Positions 1 to 5,163 of a stretch of DNA of 5,321 bases are shown here, in pieces. Origin of the DNA: an uncultured Prevotellaceae bacterium (lineage in GTDB: Bacteria; Bacteroidota; Bacteroidia; Bacteroidales; Bacteroidaceae); NCBI GenBank assembly GCA_947303695.1, contig CAMYYX010000106.1:1-5321 (forward strand). The letters run 5' to 3'. The translations under genes were made by a program, and so were the position numbers. Below the pieces are notes generated by a model that ran no database searches, was not told where the DNA came from, and saw only the letters and a program-made list of their open reading frames with translations. Positions within the stretch are counted from its first letter, which is position 1. Each line of letters starts with the position of its first letter.

Positions 1-28
1 TAAGGAAGATCCATAATCTTTTACTCAT
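1..28 (-). CDS. 5' end of an unidentified, probably exported protein (partial)
   Basis: Only the first nine codons are inside the window; they read MSKRLWIFL. A short basic start followed by a hydrophobic run is how many Bacteroidetes signal peptides begin, so export or membrane insertion is a reasonable inference, but the product cannot be named. The ATG at 26-28 follows a very A-rich leader (AACAAAAAAAGA), the usual pattern for a Bacteroidetes start. It reads in the same direction as ispG but lies beyond the ispG terminator, so it probably has its own promoter; the candidate is at 251-258. The call could fail if the frame closes just outside the window. Confidence 0.5.
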
Positions 29-391
29 TCTTTTTTTGTTTTGGGTTAATACTATGTTTGTTAAAAATATGCTTTATCTTGCATGATTCTTGTGTGCTCA
101 AAACGAATTCAGTGGTAAAATAGTGCATCACGTTTCATGTTTCGGATTGCTATTTACAAATGACACTTCATACATTCTTTACACCTTATTAATTATTATA
201 TAATTAGGGCAAAAAAGCCATCGAGGCACAAAATGCGCCTTATTGGGGTGCAAAGTTATGAAATTTTTTCTAAAAAATTTAAAAAATCTAATAAAAAATG
301 CGTGTTTTAACGTTTTTGAGCACATTTTTCCCTATAATCCATTCAAAATGTAAGCAAAATAACGTTAAAAGTTGTAAATTGATAAAACAAA
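29..391. other. AT-rich intergenic region with inverted repeats, no gene
   Basis: No open frame of useful size is present on either strand. The region holds a minus-strand promoter candidate (251-258) and a small hairpin at 225-239 that reads GGCGCA-TTT-TGTGCC on the minus strand, followed 8 nt later by six T (216-211). It also holds a perfect 10-bp inverted repeat, TTTTAACGTT at 305-314 against AACGTTAAAA at 361-370. A longer imperfect inverted repeat pairs TGTGCTCAAAACG (93-105) with CGTTTTTGAGCACA (311-324), differing by one T. It is best read as the terminator-distal spacer plus promoter and leader of the gene that starts at 28. Confidence 0.6.
251..258 (-). promoter_or_regulatory. Leftward Bacteroidetes-type promoter, -7 element
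   Basis: On the minus strand this octamer reads TAACTTTG, an exact match to the Bacteroidetes -7 consensus TAnnTTTG, followed by CACCCC. The -33 position contains only A/T tracts, with no clear TTTG, so the match is half complete. Transcription would start near 244 and run toward the gene starting at 28, giving a leader of about 215 nt. No other TAnnTTTG was found on the minus strand between here and that ATG. Confidence 0.45.
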
Positions 392-420
392 TCCCCCGAT
401 AGTGTTGTGCTATCGGGGGA
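382..420 (-). terminator. Intrinsic terminator of the ispG operon
   Basis: TCCCCCGATAG (392-402) and CTATCGGGGGA (410-420) form a perfect 11-bp GC-rich stem with a 7-nt loop. On the minus strand the stem is followed by TTTGTTTTAT. The stem begins only 4 nt after the ispG stop codon, so it should end the ispG transcript efficiently and separate it from the gene at the left edge. On the plus strand the stem is followed by GGGG rather than T, so it works in one direction only. Confidence 0.92.
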
Positions 421-424
421 GGGG

Positions 425-1576
425 TTAATTCTTCTTTTGATCCTCTTCAATGAATTGGAGTAAGCGGTCCACAGCTTCCTCCTCGGGTATGTTCATTTCA
501 ATACATTGCTTCTTTTTGTAGAGACTCACTTTTCCTCGGGCAGCTCCCACATATCCATAGTCAGCATCTGCCATTTCTCCTGGGCCATTGACGATGCATC
601 CCATGATGGCAATCTTGAGTCCGTTGAGGTGACTGGTAGCGGCCTTTATCTTGGCGATGGTTTCTTCGAGGTTATACAAGGTACGTCCGCATCCTGGGCA
701 ACTGATATATTCGGTTTTGGTGATACGTACTCTGGCTGCTTGGAGAATGCCATAAGCTACAGGGATCTCTTTCTCGGGTGCTTCGCTGAGGCTGACACGT
801 ATGGTATCGCCTATGCCATCGATGAGGAGTGCACCTATACCTACTGCACTTTTCAGTCGTCCGTCTTCACCTTCACCTGCTTCTGTCACTCCGAGGTGTA
901 TAGGGAAATGCATGTCTTCGCTGTCCATTGTTGCAACGAGCAATCGAACGGTTCTAACCATGATTTCTGTGTTGCTGGCTTTGATGGAAATGACGACGTT
1001 CATGAAGTTTTCCTTGACGCAAATGCGTAAGAACTCCATACAGCTTTCCACCATGCCTTCAGGGGTGTCGCCATAGCGACTCATGATACGATCGGAGAGC
1101 GAACCATGGTTCACACCAATGCGGATAGCGGTGTGATGTTCTTTACAGATATTGAGGAAAGGAACAAATCGTTCTTCAATCTTCTTGATTTCATCGGCAT
1201 ATTCCTCATCGGTATACTCCAGATGTTTGAACTTACGTGCCGGGTCAACATAGTTACCTGGGTTGATTCGCACTTTATCAGCATACAATGCTGCTATATC
1301 AGCTACGTTGGCATTGAAGTGTACGTCGGCAATGATAGGCACATCATATCCGTCACGACGAAGCCCTTCCTTGATATTCTTCAGGTTTTCTGCCTCACGG
1401 ACGCCTTGAGTAGTCAGACGAACATACTCGCCACCTGCATCTACGATACGTTTGATTTGGGCAATACAACCTTCTGTATCCATTGTGGAAACAGTCGTCA
1501 TCGACTGTACACGAACAGGATTATCACCACCCATAGGCAGGTTGCCTACTTGTACTTCTATTGTTTTTCTTCGCAT
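425..1576 (-). CDS. ispG: 4-hydroxy-3-methylbut-2-enyl diphosphate synthase, compact form
   Basis: IspG (GcpE) is a cytosolic [4Fe-4S] enzyme that reductively opens MEcPP to HMBPP, the next-to-last step of the MEP isoprenoid pathway. At 383 aa it has an N-terminal TIM-barrel part (about 1-270, with VRVQSMT at 21-27, INPGNY at 104-109, IRIGVNHGSLSDRIMSRYGD at 151-170 and HLGVTEAG at 227-234). A C-terminal cluster domain follows, with Cys293 and Cys296 (CPGCGR), Cys327 and Glu334 (CIVNGPGE), matching the known cluster ligands and catalytic Glu. The barrel, including the YTDEEYADEI stretch at 121-130, resembles the long Bacteroidetes/plant/chlamydial class, yet the middle A* domain between barrel and cluster domain is missing: EIPVA (270-274) runs directly into YGILQAARVR. 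The ATG overlaps the purE end by 19 nt. A slightly earlier start is possible, but no upstream start stands out. Confidence 0.96.
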   Translation of the reverse strand: MRRKTIEVQVGNLPMGGDNPVRVQSMTTVSTMDTEGCIAQIKRIVDAGGEYVRLTTQGVREAENLKNIKEGLRRDGYDVPIIADVHFNANVADIAALYADKVRINPGNYVDPARKFKHLEYTDEEYADEIKKIEERFVPFLNICKEHHTAIRIGVNHGSLSDRIMSRYGDTPEGMVESCMEFLRICVKENFMNVVISIKASNTEIMVRTVRLLVATMDSEDMHFPIHLGVTEAGEGEDGRLKSAVGIGALLIDGIGDTIRVSLSEAPEKEIPVAYGILQAARVRITKTEYISCPGCGRTLYNLEETIAKIKAATSHLNGLKIAIMGCIVNGPGEMADADYGYVGAARGKVSLYKKKQCIEMNIPEEEAVDRLLQFIEEDQKKN

Positions 1577-1962
1577 AGTTGTAAGATTTTGTGTGCAAAT
1601 ACTGCTGCGTTCTTGGCACCATCTATGGCCATTGTTGCTACAGGTACGCCTGGAGGCATCTGCACGATGGCCATCAAGGCATCAATACCTTGAAGTGCCC
1701 CCGATTTGATAGGTACTCCGATAACTGGAAGGGTGGTATAAGCAGCGATGACTCCTGGTAACGCTGCAGCCATACCGGCACCTGCGATGATGACTTTCAC
1801 ACCACGCTCCTTAGCTGTTTTGGCATATTCTGCCACACCCTCTGGATTGCGATGAGCTGACATCACATTCACTTCGAATGGGATGTTATGTTCTTCGAGA
1901 TAAGCTTTTGCTTTCTCCATGACTGGCATGTCTGACTGACTGCCCATAATGATTGATACCAT
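1558..1962 (-). CDS. purE: N5-carboxyaminoimidazole ribonucleotide mutase, short C-terminus
   Basis: Class I PurE converts N5-CAIR to CAIR in de novo purine synthesis, normally after PurK; no purK is in this window. The family signatures are present in order: GSQSD (7-11), SAHR (35-38) with the catalytic-type His, AGAGMAAALPG (60-70), the GVPIKS loop (82-87) and IVQMPPGVPVAT (99-110). The Met-Ala-Ala-Ala version of the third motif is what I recall from Bacteroidetes PurE. The start is fixed because an in-frame TAG lies two codons upstream. At 134 aa the protein is some 25-35 residues shorter than usual (about 160-170): it stops at HKILQLCEEKQ, where relatives continue with a C-terminal helical tail. 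The last 19 nt overlap ispG in another frame, so translation is probably coupled. No minus-strand promoter is visible upstream. Confidence 0.94.
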   Translation of the reverse strand: MVSIIMGSQSDMPVMEKAKAYLEEHNIPFEVNVMSAHRNPEGVAEYAKTAKERGVKVIIAGAGMAAALPGVIAAYTTLPVIGVPIKSGALQGIDALMAIVQMPPGVPVATMAIDGAKNAAVFAHKILQLCEEKQ

Positions 1963-1969
1963 AATCTAA

Positions 1970-2071
1970 GACCCTCTAAATCCCCCTTAAAGGGGGACTT
2001 TGTTTTACTTTATTTTTATATTATATTTGACCCACATAATCCTCCCCCTTTAAGGGGGACAGGAGAGGGTC
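1970..2071. repeat. Two-armed palindromic repeat (REP/MITE-like element)
   Basis: The element is bounded by a perfect 8-bp inverted pair, GACCCTCT (1970-1977) and AGAGGGTC (2064-2071). Each arm contains a 15-nt near-palindrome: CCCCCTTAAAGGGGG (1982-1996) and CCCCCTTTAAGGGGG (2044-2058), exact reverse complements of each other. An AT-rich core separates the arms. It fills the whole gap between the PAP2 stop codon and the purE start. GGGGGA/TCCCCC palindromes of this type recur between genes in many Bacteroidetes genomes (recalled, not searched). It has no coding capacity, and neither arm is followed by a T-run on the minus strand, so it is probably not a strong terminator for the operon. Confidence 0.8.
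1999..2029 (+). promoter_or_regulatory. Rightward consensus promoter inside the palindromic repeat
   Basis: TTTG (1999-2002), a 19-nt spacer and TATATTTG (2022-2029) match both parts of the Bacteroidetes promoter consensus (TTTG near -33, TAnnTTTG near -7) with the expected spacing. Transcription would start near 2036, pass at once through the second palindrome and run antisense into the PAP2 gene. No plus-strand gene follows. The core is AT-rich, so a chance match is possible. Confidence 0.35.
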
Positions 2072-2072
2072 G

Positions 2073-2696
2073 TTACACCCATGCAACCATAATGAACACC
2101 ATCGATGCTACTGCTCCAATCAGGAAGCCGACAATGACCTGCGCGAGTGAATGCTGACGAAGTAACATGCGGCTGGTACCCATCACCCCTGACAGCATCA
2201 GCATGCAACACATTGGGATAAGTGGGTTGAAATAGAACAGGTAACTGAATGCGATGACCGTTCCAAACAATCCGCCCATACTGGCCATGTGAGTACTGAC
2301 TTTCCACCACACATTTAACAATGCACAAACCAAACTTGTCGCTAAAGTGGCCAGAATCATCCCTCTCATAAACAATGCGGTGTTGAGTTGCATGAACAGA
2401 ACCACACAAGCGATGTAGCTTGCAATAGTGATGAAATAGGGCATATGGCGGTGCTCACGATGGCTGAGTTGCCAATGAGTCCATTTGTTGATACGGCGGA
2501 AAAGATCAATCGTGAAACGTGGAATGATAATGGTGAACATCACAACGATTCCAATGATGAAAGCCTTATATCCTAATGGCCACATCTTCAGGTAGCTGAA
2601 CAGAAATAGCCACATGAATGCCCAGAATGGGGCATAGAACGGCGAGAATATTGCCGAATAGGCTTTGGCGAACATCATCAGGTACTTCTGGCTCAT
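2073..2696 (-). CDS. PAP2-type membrane phosphatase (divergent)
   Basis: A 207-aa, very hydrophobic protein with about six membrane segments (near 17-37, 43-62, 88-106, 110-129, 141-158 and 185-205). The C-terminal third carries SRMLLRQHSLAQVIVG (175-190), which fits the third phosphatase motif of the PAP2/phosphatidic-acid phosphatase superfamily (SRx5Hx3-4). REHRHMP (80-86) fits the first motif, which ends in RxP or RP. The second motif, normally PSGH, is replaced by KVSTH (132-136) followed by GG (141-142), a form I associate with small PAP2 relatives. The likely role is hydrolysis of a lipid phosphate or polyprenyl diphosphate at the inner membrane; the substrate is not evident. The ATG overlaps the rpoN TGA in an ATGA arrangement, so translation is probably coupled to rpoN. 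No symbol is justified. Confidence 0.8.
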   Translation of the reverse strand: MSQKYLMMFAKAYSAIFSPFYAPFWAFMWLFLFSYLKMWPLGYKAFIIGIVVMFTIIIPRFTIDLFRRINKWTHWQLSHREHRHMPYFITIASYIACVVLFMQLNTALFMRGMILATLATSLVCALLNVWWKVSTHMASMGGLFGTVIAFSYLFYFNPLIPMCCMLMLSGVMGTSRMLLRQHSLAQVIVGFLIGAVASMVFIMVAWV

Positions 2697-4168
2697 ACTC
2701 GTTTCCTTTCCGAAGTGGACAGGATGCCCATCTCACTTCTGTATTTTGCTACCGTTCTACGACTGATGTTGAGGTGCTCTGCTGTGAGCATCTCAACAAT
2801 CTTTTGGTCTGATATGGGTTTCGACTTATCTTCTTGGTCTACAATCTCGCGTATTCGCTGTTTGATTTTCCGATGTTCCAGGGTCTCGCCATCTGCATTG
2901 GTACGAGAACGAAGGAAGAAGTAGTCGAGGGCATACAATTGTCCATCAATCAGGGCGTACTTCCCTTTTCTTACACGTGATACCGTAGAAACATCCTGAC
3001 CCGTCAAAGCAGCGACGTCCACCAGGCGCATAGGACGGAGTTGTGATTCGTCCTGAGTGAGGATAAACTCTCTCTGTAGTTTCACGATGGCCTTCATGGT
3101 GTTATAAAGTGTATGCTGACGTTGCCTGATAGCATCAATAAACATTTTAGCTCCTTCGACTTTCTGACGCGTGTACTCAAAAGCCTCCAGTTGGGCATGA
3201 CTCATCTTGTCTGCCTGTTGTTGATACTGTTTGAGTTGGTTTGCATAGTCGCGTGAGACCCTTAATTCAGGCACTTCACCGTTGTTCAACTCAACGTTGA
3301 TTGTTCCATCGGGTGTGGTTTCGATGATGAAATCGGGTTCAATAGTCTGGGCCCTATCATCTGCCGACTCGCACAATGCCAATCCCGGACGTGGATTCAG
3401 TCGACTGATGCCTTCGATGGCTTTTTCGACCTCTTCGCGTGAAGCATGAGTCGCTTTGACGATTCGTTCGATGTTTTGGTGTTGTAACAGGTCGAAGTGG
3501 TCATGAATGATGCTCCGTTCCAGTTCCAACCGTTGTTTATATGATGCATCGTTCGCATTCTCCAGTTTCCGGTCCAGCTGAAGCATCAGACACTCCTGTA
3601 GGTTACGTGCTCCAATGCCTGCAGGCTCAAACTGCTGCAGAATCTTCAGCGCTTCTTCTATCTCTGCTGTATCTGCATCAATGTTAAAGTGGAACAGCAA
3701 ATCATCTGATATACTGGCTAAGGGACGATCAATAAACCCTCGATTATCCAACGTTCCAATTAAGAACTCAATCAGTTCTTGTTGCTTTTCCGTGACATTG
3801 AAGTCATAAATCTGACGTTTCAGATCTTCTATGAACGACTTGGTGTCACCAATCGGCATCGTTTCTTCGTAGCTCTTGCCATTCGATGGGGCATAGACAG
3901 GGATATCGTCTTCTCCATAGGAATCTTCATCATTTGTATCCTCATGTGATGATTCTGCTCCTTCATTGAATTCTTCCTCGTTGTTCTGTCCCTCATCATT
4001 CTCATGACCTTCTTCCAGTGCTACGTTGTCATAGCTTTCGGTCTTGATCTTATCTTCCAATTCTACCACGGACAGTTCCAGGAGACGTGCAGTCATGAGT
4101 TGTAGAGGGGTCAGTTTTTGCAACTGCCTCTCCACTTGTTCCTGTATCTCAAACTGTCCCTGTGGCAT
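2693..4168 (-). CDS. rpoN: RNA polymerase sigma-54 factor
   Basis: Sigma-54 directs RNA polymerase to -24/-12 promoters and needs an AAA+ enhancer-binding protein to open them; none is encoded here. At 491 aa it has the family's usual length. Region I is the Gln/Leu-rich N-terminus (about 6-52, LQKLTPLQLMTARLLEL). Region II is strongly acidic (about 52-90). The core-binding domain follows (about 107-260, with FEPAGIGARNLQECL at 180-194). The helix-turn-helix lies around 382-405 (VDVAALTGQDVSTVSR), then YFFLR (416-420). The RpoN box reads SRRTVAKYRS (469-478), against the usual ARRTVAKYRE. The end of region I is unusual: KTESYDNVALEEG where relatives have an ENPALEE sequence. The start lies 3 nt after the peptidase stop and the stop overlaps the PAP2 start, placing rpoN in the middle of a tight operon. 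Confidence 0.97.
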   Translation of the reverse strand: MPQGQFEIQEQVERQLQKLTPLQLMTARLLELSVVELEDKIKTESYDNVALEEGHENDEGQNNEEEFNEGAESSHEDTNDEDSYGEDDIPVYAPSNGKSYEETMPIGDTKSFIEDLKRQIYDFNVTEKQQELIEFLIGTLDNRGFIDRPLASISDDLLFHFNIDADTAEIEEALKILQQFEPAGIGARNLQECLMLQLDRKLENANDASYKQRLELERSIIHDHFDLLQHQNIERIVKATHASREEVEKAIEGISRLNPRPGLALCESADDRAQTIEPDFIIETTPDGTINVELNNGEVPELRVSRDYANQLKQYQQQADKMSHAQLEAFEYTRQKVEGAKMFIDAIRQRQHTLYNTMKAIVKLQREFILTQDESQLRPMRLVDVAALTGQDVSTVSRVRKGKYALIDGQLYALDYFFLRSRTNADGETLEHRKIKQRIREIVDQEDKSKPISDQKIVEMLTAEHLNISRRTVAKYRSEMGILSTSERKRV

Positions 4169-4171
4169 ATG

Positions 4172-4903
4172 TTATCTGCGGCTGTTGGTCAACATCAGGA
4201 TATAATAGAATAAGGTGGCGAGCGAACTCAGGGCTGCTACCACATAGGTGTAAGCTGCAGCACGTAAGGCACTTACCGCATGATCGTGGGTTTCTGCGTC
4301 AGTCAGTCCTCGTGAGTCCAACCATTTTACTGCTCTGCGGCTGGCATCTATTTCGACGGGAAGGGTGACGAGTGAGAAGATGGTGGTCAGCGCATAAAGC
4401 ACTACACCGATTCCCAGCACATATGGATTGCCTGTATAACTGAGCAGCAACATGCCACCAAGCAGTATCCATGTCATCCAACTGGACGTCGCACTAACTA
4501 CAGGTACCAACTTCGAACGTAGGGTCAATGGGCCATACGCTGTTGCATGTTGTACGGCATGTCCGCATTCATGGGCAGCTACTGCTGCTGCCATAATGCT
4601 ATTGCTTTCATACACTCCCTCACTTAGATTCAGTGTCTTGTTGATGGGGTTGTAATGGTCGGTCAGCTGACCCGCAACACTCTGTACCGTTACGTCTGTA
4701 ATGCCGAAGTCGCGCAACATCAGCTCTGCCGTCTCTTTGCCCGTCAGACCCTTAAACGACAGTATCCTGGAATACTTCTTGAATTTGTTCTTCAAGTTCC
4801 ATTGTACCAGCCAACTGGCCAATGCGATTCCGATGAAGATAATCCAATAGAGTGCATTCGCAGAAATACCTATACCTTGGCCTGCAAAATAGTTGGGATC
4901 CAT
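4172..4903 (-). CDS. Membrane zinc metallopeptidase, YugP family
   Basis: A 243-aa inner-membrane protein of the neutral zinc metallopeptidase family (Zn_peptidase_2, Bacillus YugP-like). One membrane segment lies near the N-terminus (about 17-35). The HExxH zinc site is HECGH (111-115), within AAHECGHAVQHA. Hydrophobic segments follow at about 143-155, 161-182 and 216-237. LPVEIDASRRA (181-191) supplies Glu184 as the probable third zinc ligand, and ALRAAAYTYVVAALSSL (212-228) is the conserved tail motif. Length and motif order fit an intact enzyme; its natural substrate is not known. The ATG follows AATAAAAGAAGAAT, an A-rich Bacteroidetes leader. It is the first gene of the tight peptidase-rpoN-PAP2 block and follows a long structured gap that may act as its leader. 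Confidence 0.92.
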   Translation of the reverse strand: MDPNYFAGQGIGISANALYWIIFIGIALASWLVQWNLKNKFKKYSRILSFKGLTGKETAELMLRDFGITDVTVQSVAGQLTDHYNPINKTLNLSEGVYESNSIMAAAVAAHECGHAVQHATAYGPLTLRSKLVPVVSATSSWMTWILLGGMLLLSYTGNPYVLGIGVVLYALTTIFSLVTLPVEIDASRRAVKWLDSRGLTDAETHDHAVSALRAAAYTYVVAALSSLATLFYYILMLTNSRR

Positions 4904-5163
4904 ATTCTTCTTTTATTAATAGTTATCGCTTCGCTCGAAGTTATAAAAGGAAGTAAACTTGCTTAATACTCTTCGAGTCCTCCTTTGGGAAGATAAACCT
5001 TCCGTCGTCGCAAACCGAGCTTCTATTACGCTCGGTCGTGGAAGTTAATGAGCTTTCGCTCATGGACATTACCATTGGGTGTTATCTTCAGCAGTCTTTT
5101 GTCCTGCACGAAGTGCTTAACTCCCTATTTAACTTCCATTTTAACTCCCTATTTAACTTCTTA
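4904..5163 (-). promoter_or_regulatory. Hairpin-rich intergenic leader upstream of the peptidase-rpoN operon
   Basis: No convincing gene lies in these 260 nt; the longest minus-strand frame with an ATG is 44 codons (4941-5075). The stretch is packed with inverted repeats. Outer stem: 5039-5048 with 5129-5138 (TGGAAGTTAA/TTAACTTCCA, 10 bp). Inside it: 5048-5053 with 5058-5063 (AUGAGC-GAAA-GCUCAU on the minus strand, a GNRA loop), 5064-5068 with 5100-5104, and 5106-5109 with 5113-5116. Further downstream on the minus strand: 5014-5020 with 5030-5036 (7 bp), 4988-4992 with 4999-5003, 4968-4971 with 4975-4978, and 4929-4933 with 4936-4940. It may be a structured 5' leader, a processed RNA or a composite repeat. 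No exact TAnnTTTG on the minus strand was found within it. Confidence 0.45.
5117..5160. repeat. Direct repeat of 20 bp, two copies
   Basis: TTAACTCCCTATTTAACTTC occurs at 5117-5136 and again, without a mismatch, at 5141-5160, separated by CATT (24-nt period). The second copy abuts the tandem stop codons of the gene at the right edge. On the minus strand each unit reads as a GAAGTTAA...GGAGTTAA pair. A GAAGTTAA also occurs in the opposite sense at 5041-5048, so either copy could pair with it. Confidence 0.85.

Noticed and set aside
53..60. TATGTTTG on the plus strand as a rightward promoter
   Set aside because: It fits TAnnTTTG, but the nearest TTTG is only 14 nt upstream, and nothing codes or folds clearly downstream before the ispG terminator region.
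128..175. A 15-codon minus-strand frame MYEVSFVNSNPKHET preceded by AAGGTG, as a possible leader peptide
   Set aside because: It is too short to support, with no run of regulatory codons and no paired structure clearly tied to it; Shine-Dalgarno-like sequences carry little weight in Bacteroidetes.
506..1709. Several plus-strand open frames of 85-195 codons across ispG and purE
   Set aside because: They lie opposite strongly supported ispG and purE, show no family motifs, have low-quality composition and lack a plausible start context; they are antisense shadows.
1982..1996. GC-rich palindrome as the terminator of the PAP2 or rpoN transcript
   Set aside because: On the minus strand neither palindrome is followed by a T-run; the T-rich stretch lies on the plus-strand side of the first palindrome.
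2050..2409. A 119-codon minus-strand frame in the PAP2 gene
   Set aside because: It overlaps the PAP2 frame on the same strand, crosses the palindromic repeat and has no recognisable family feature.
4936..4943. TAACTTCG on the minus strand as a -7 element for the peptidase gene
   Set aside because: It misses the TTTG part of the consensus by one base and has no TTTG at the -33 position.
4941..5075. A 44-codon minus-strand frame beginning MVMSMSESSL
   Set aside because: It sits on top of several hairpins, has three Met codons close together without a convincing A-rich leader, and shows no recognisable motif; the hairpin structure explains the sequence better. It could still be checked by ribosome profiling.
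5038..5124. A second short minus-strand frame, visible as ITPNGNVHERKLINFHD
   Set aside because: It reads like protein at first sight, but it is bounded by stops within about 30 codons and has no ATG start.
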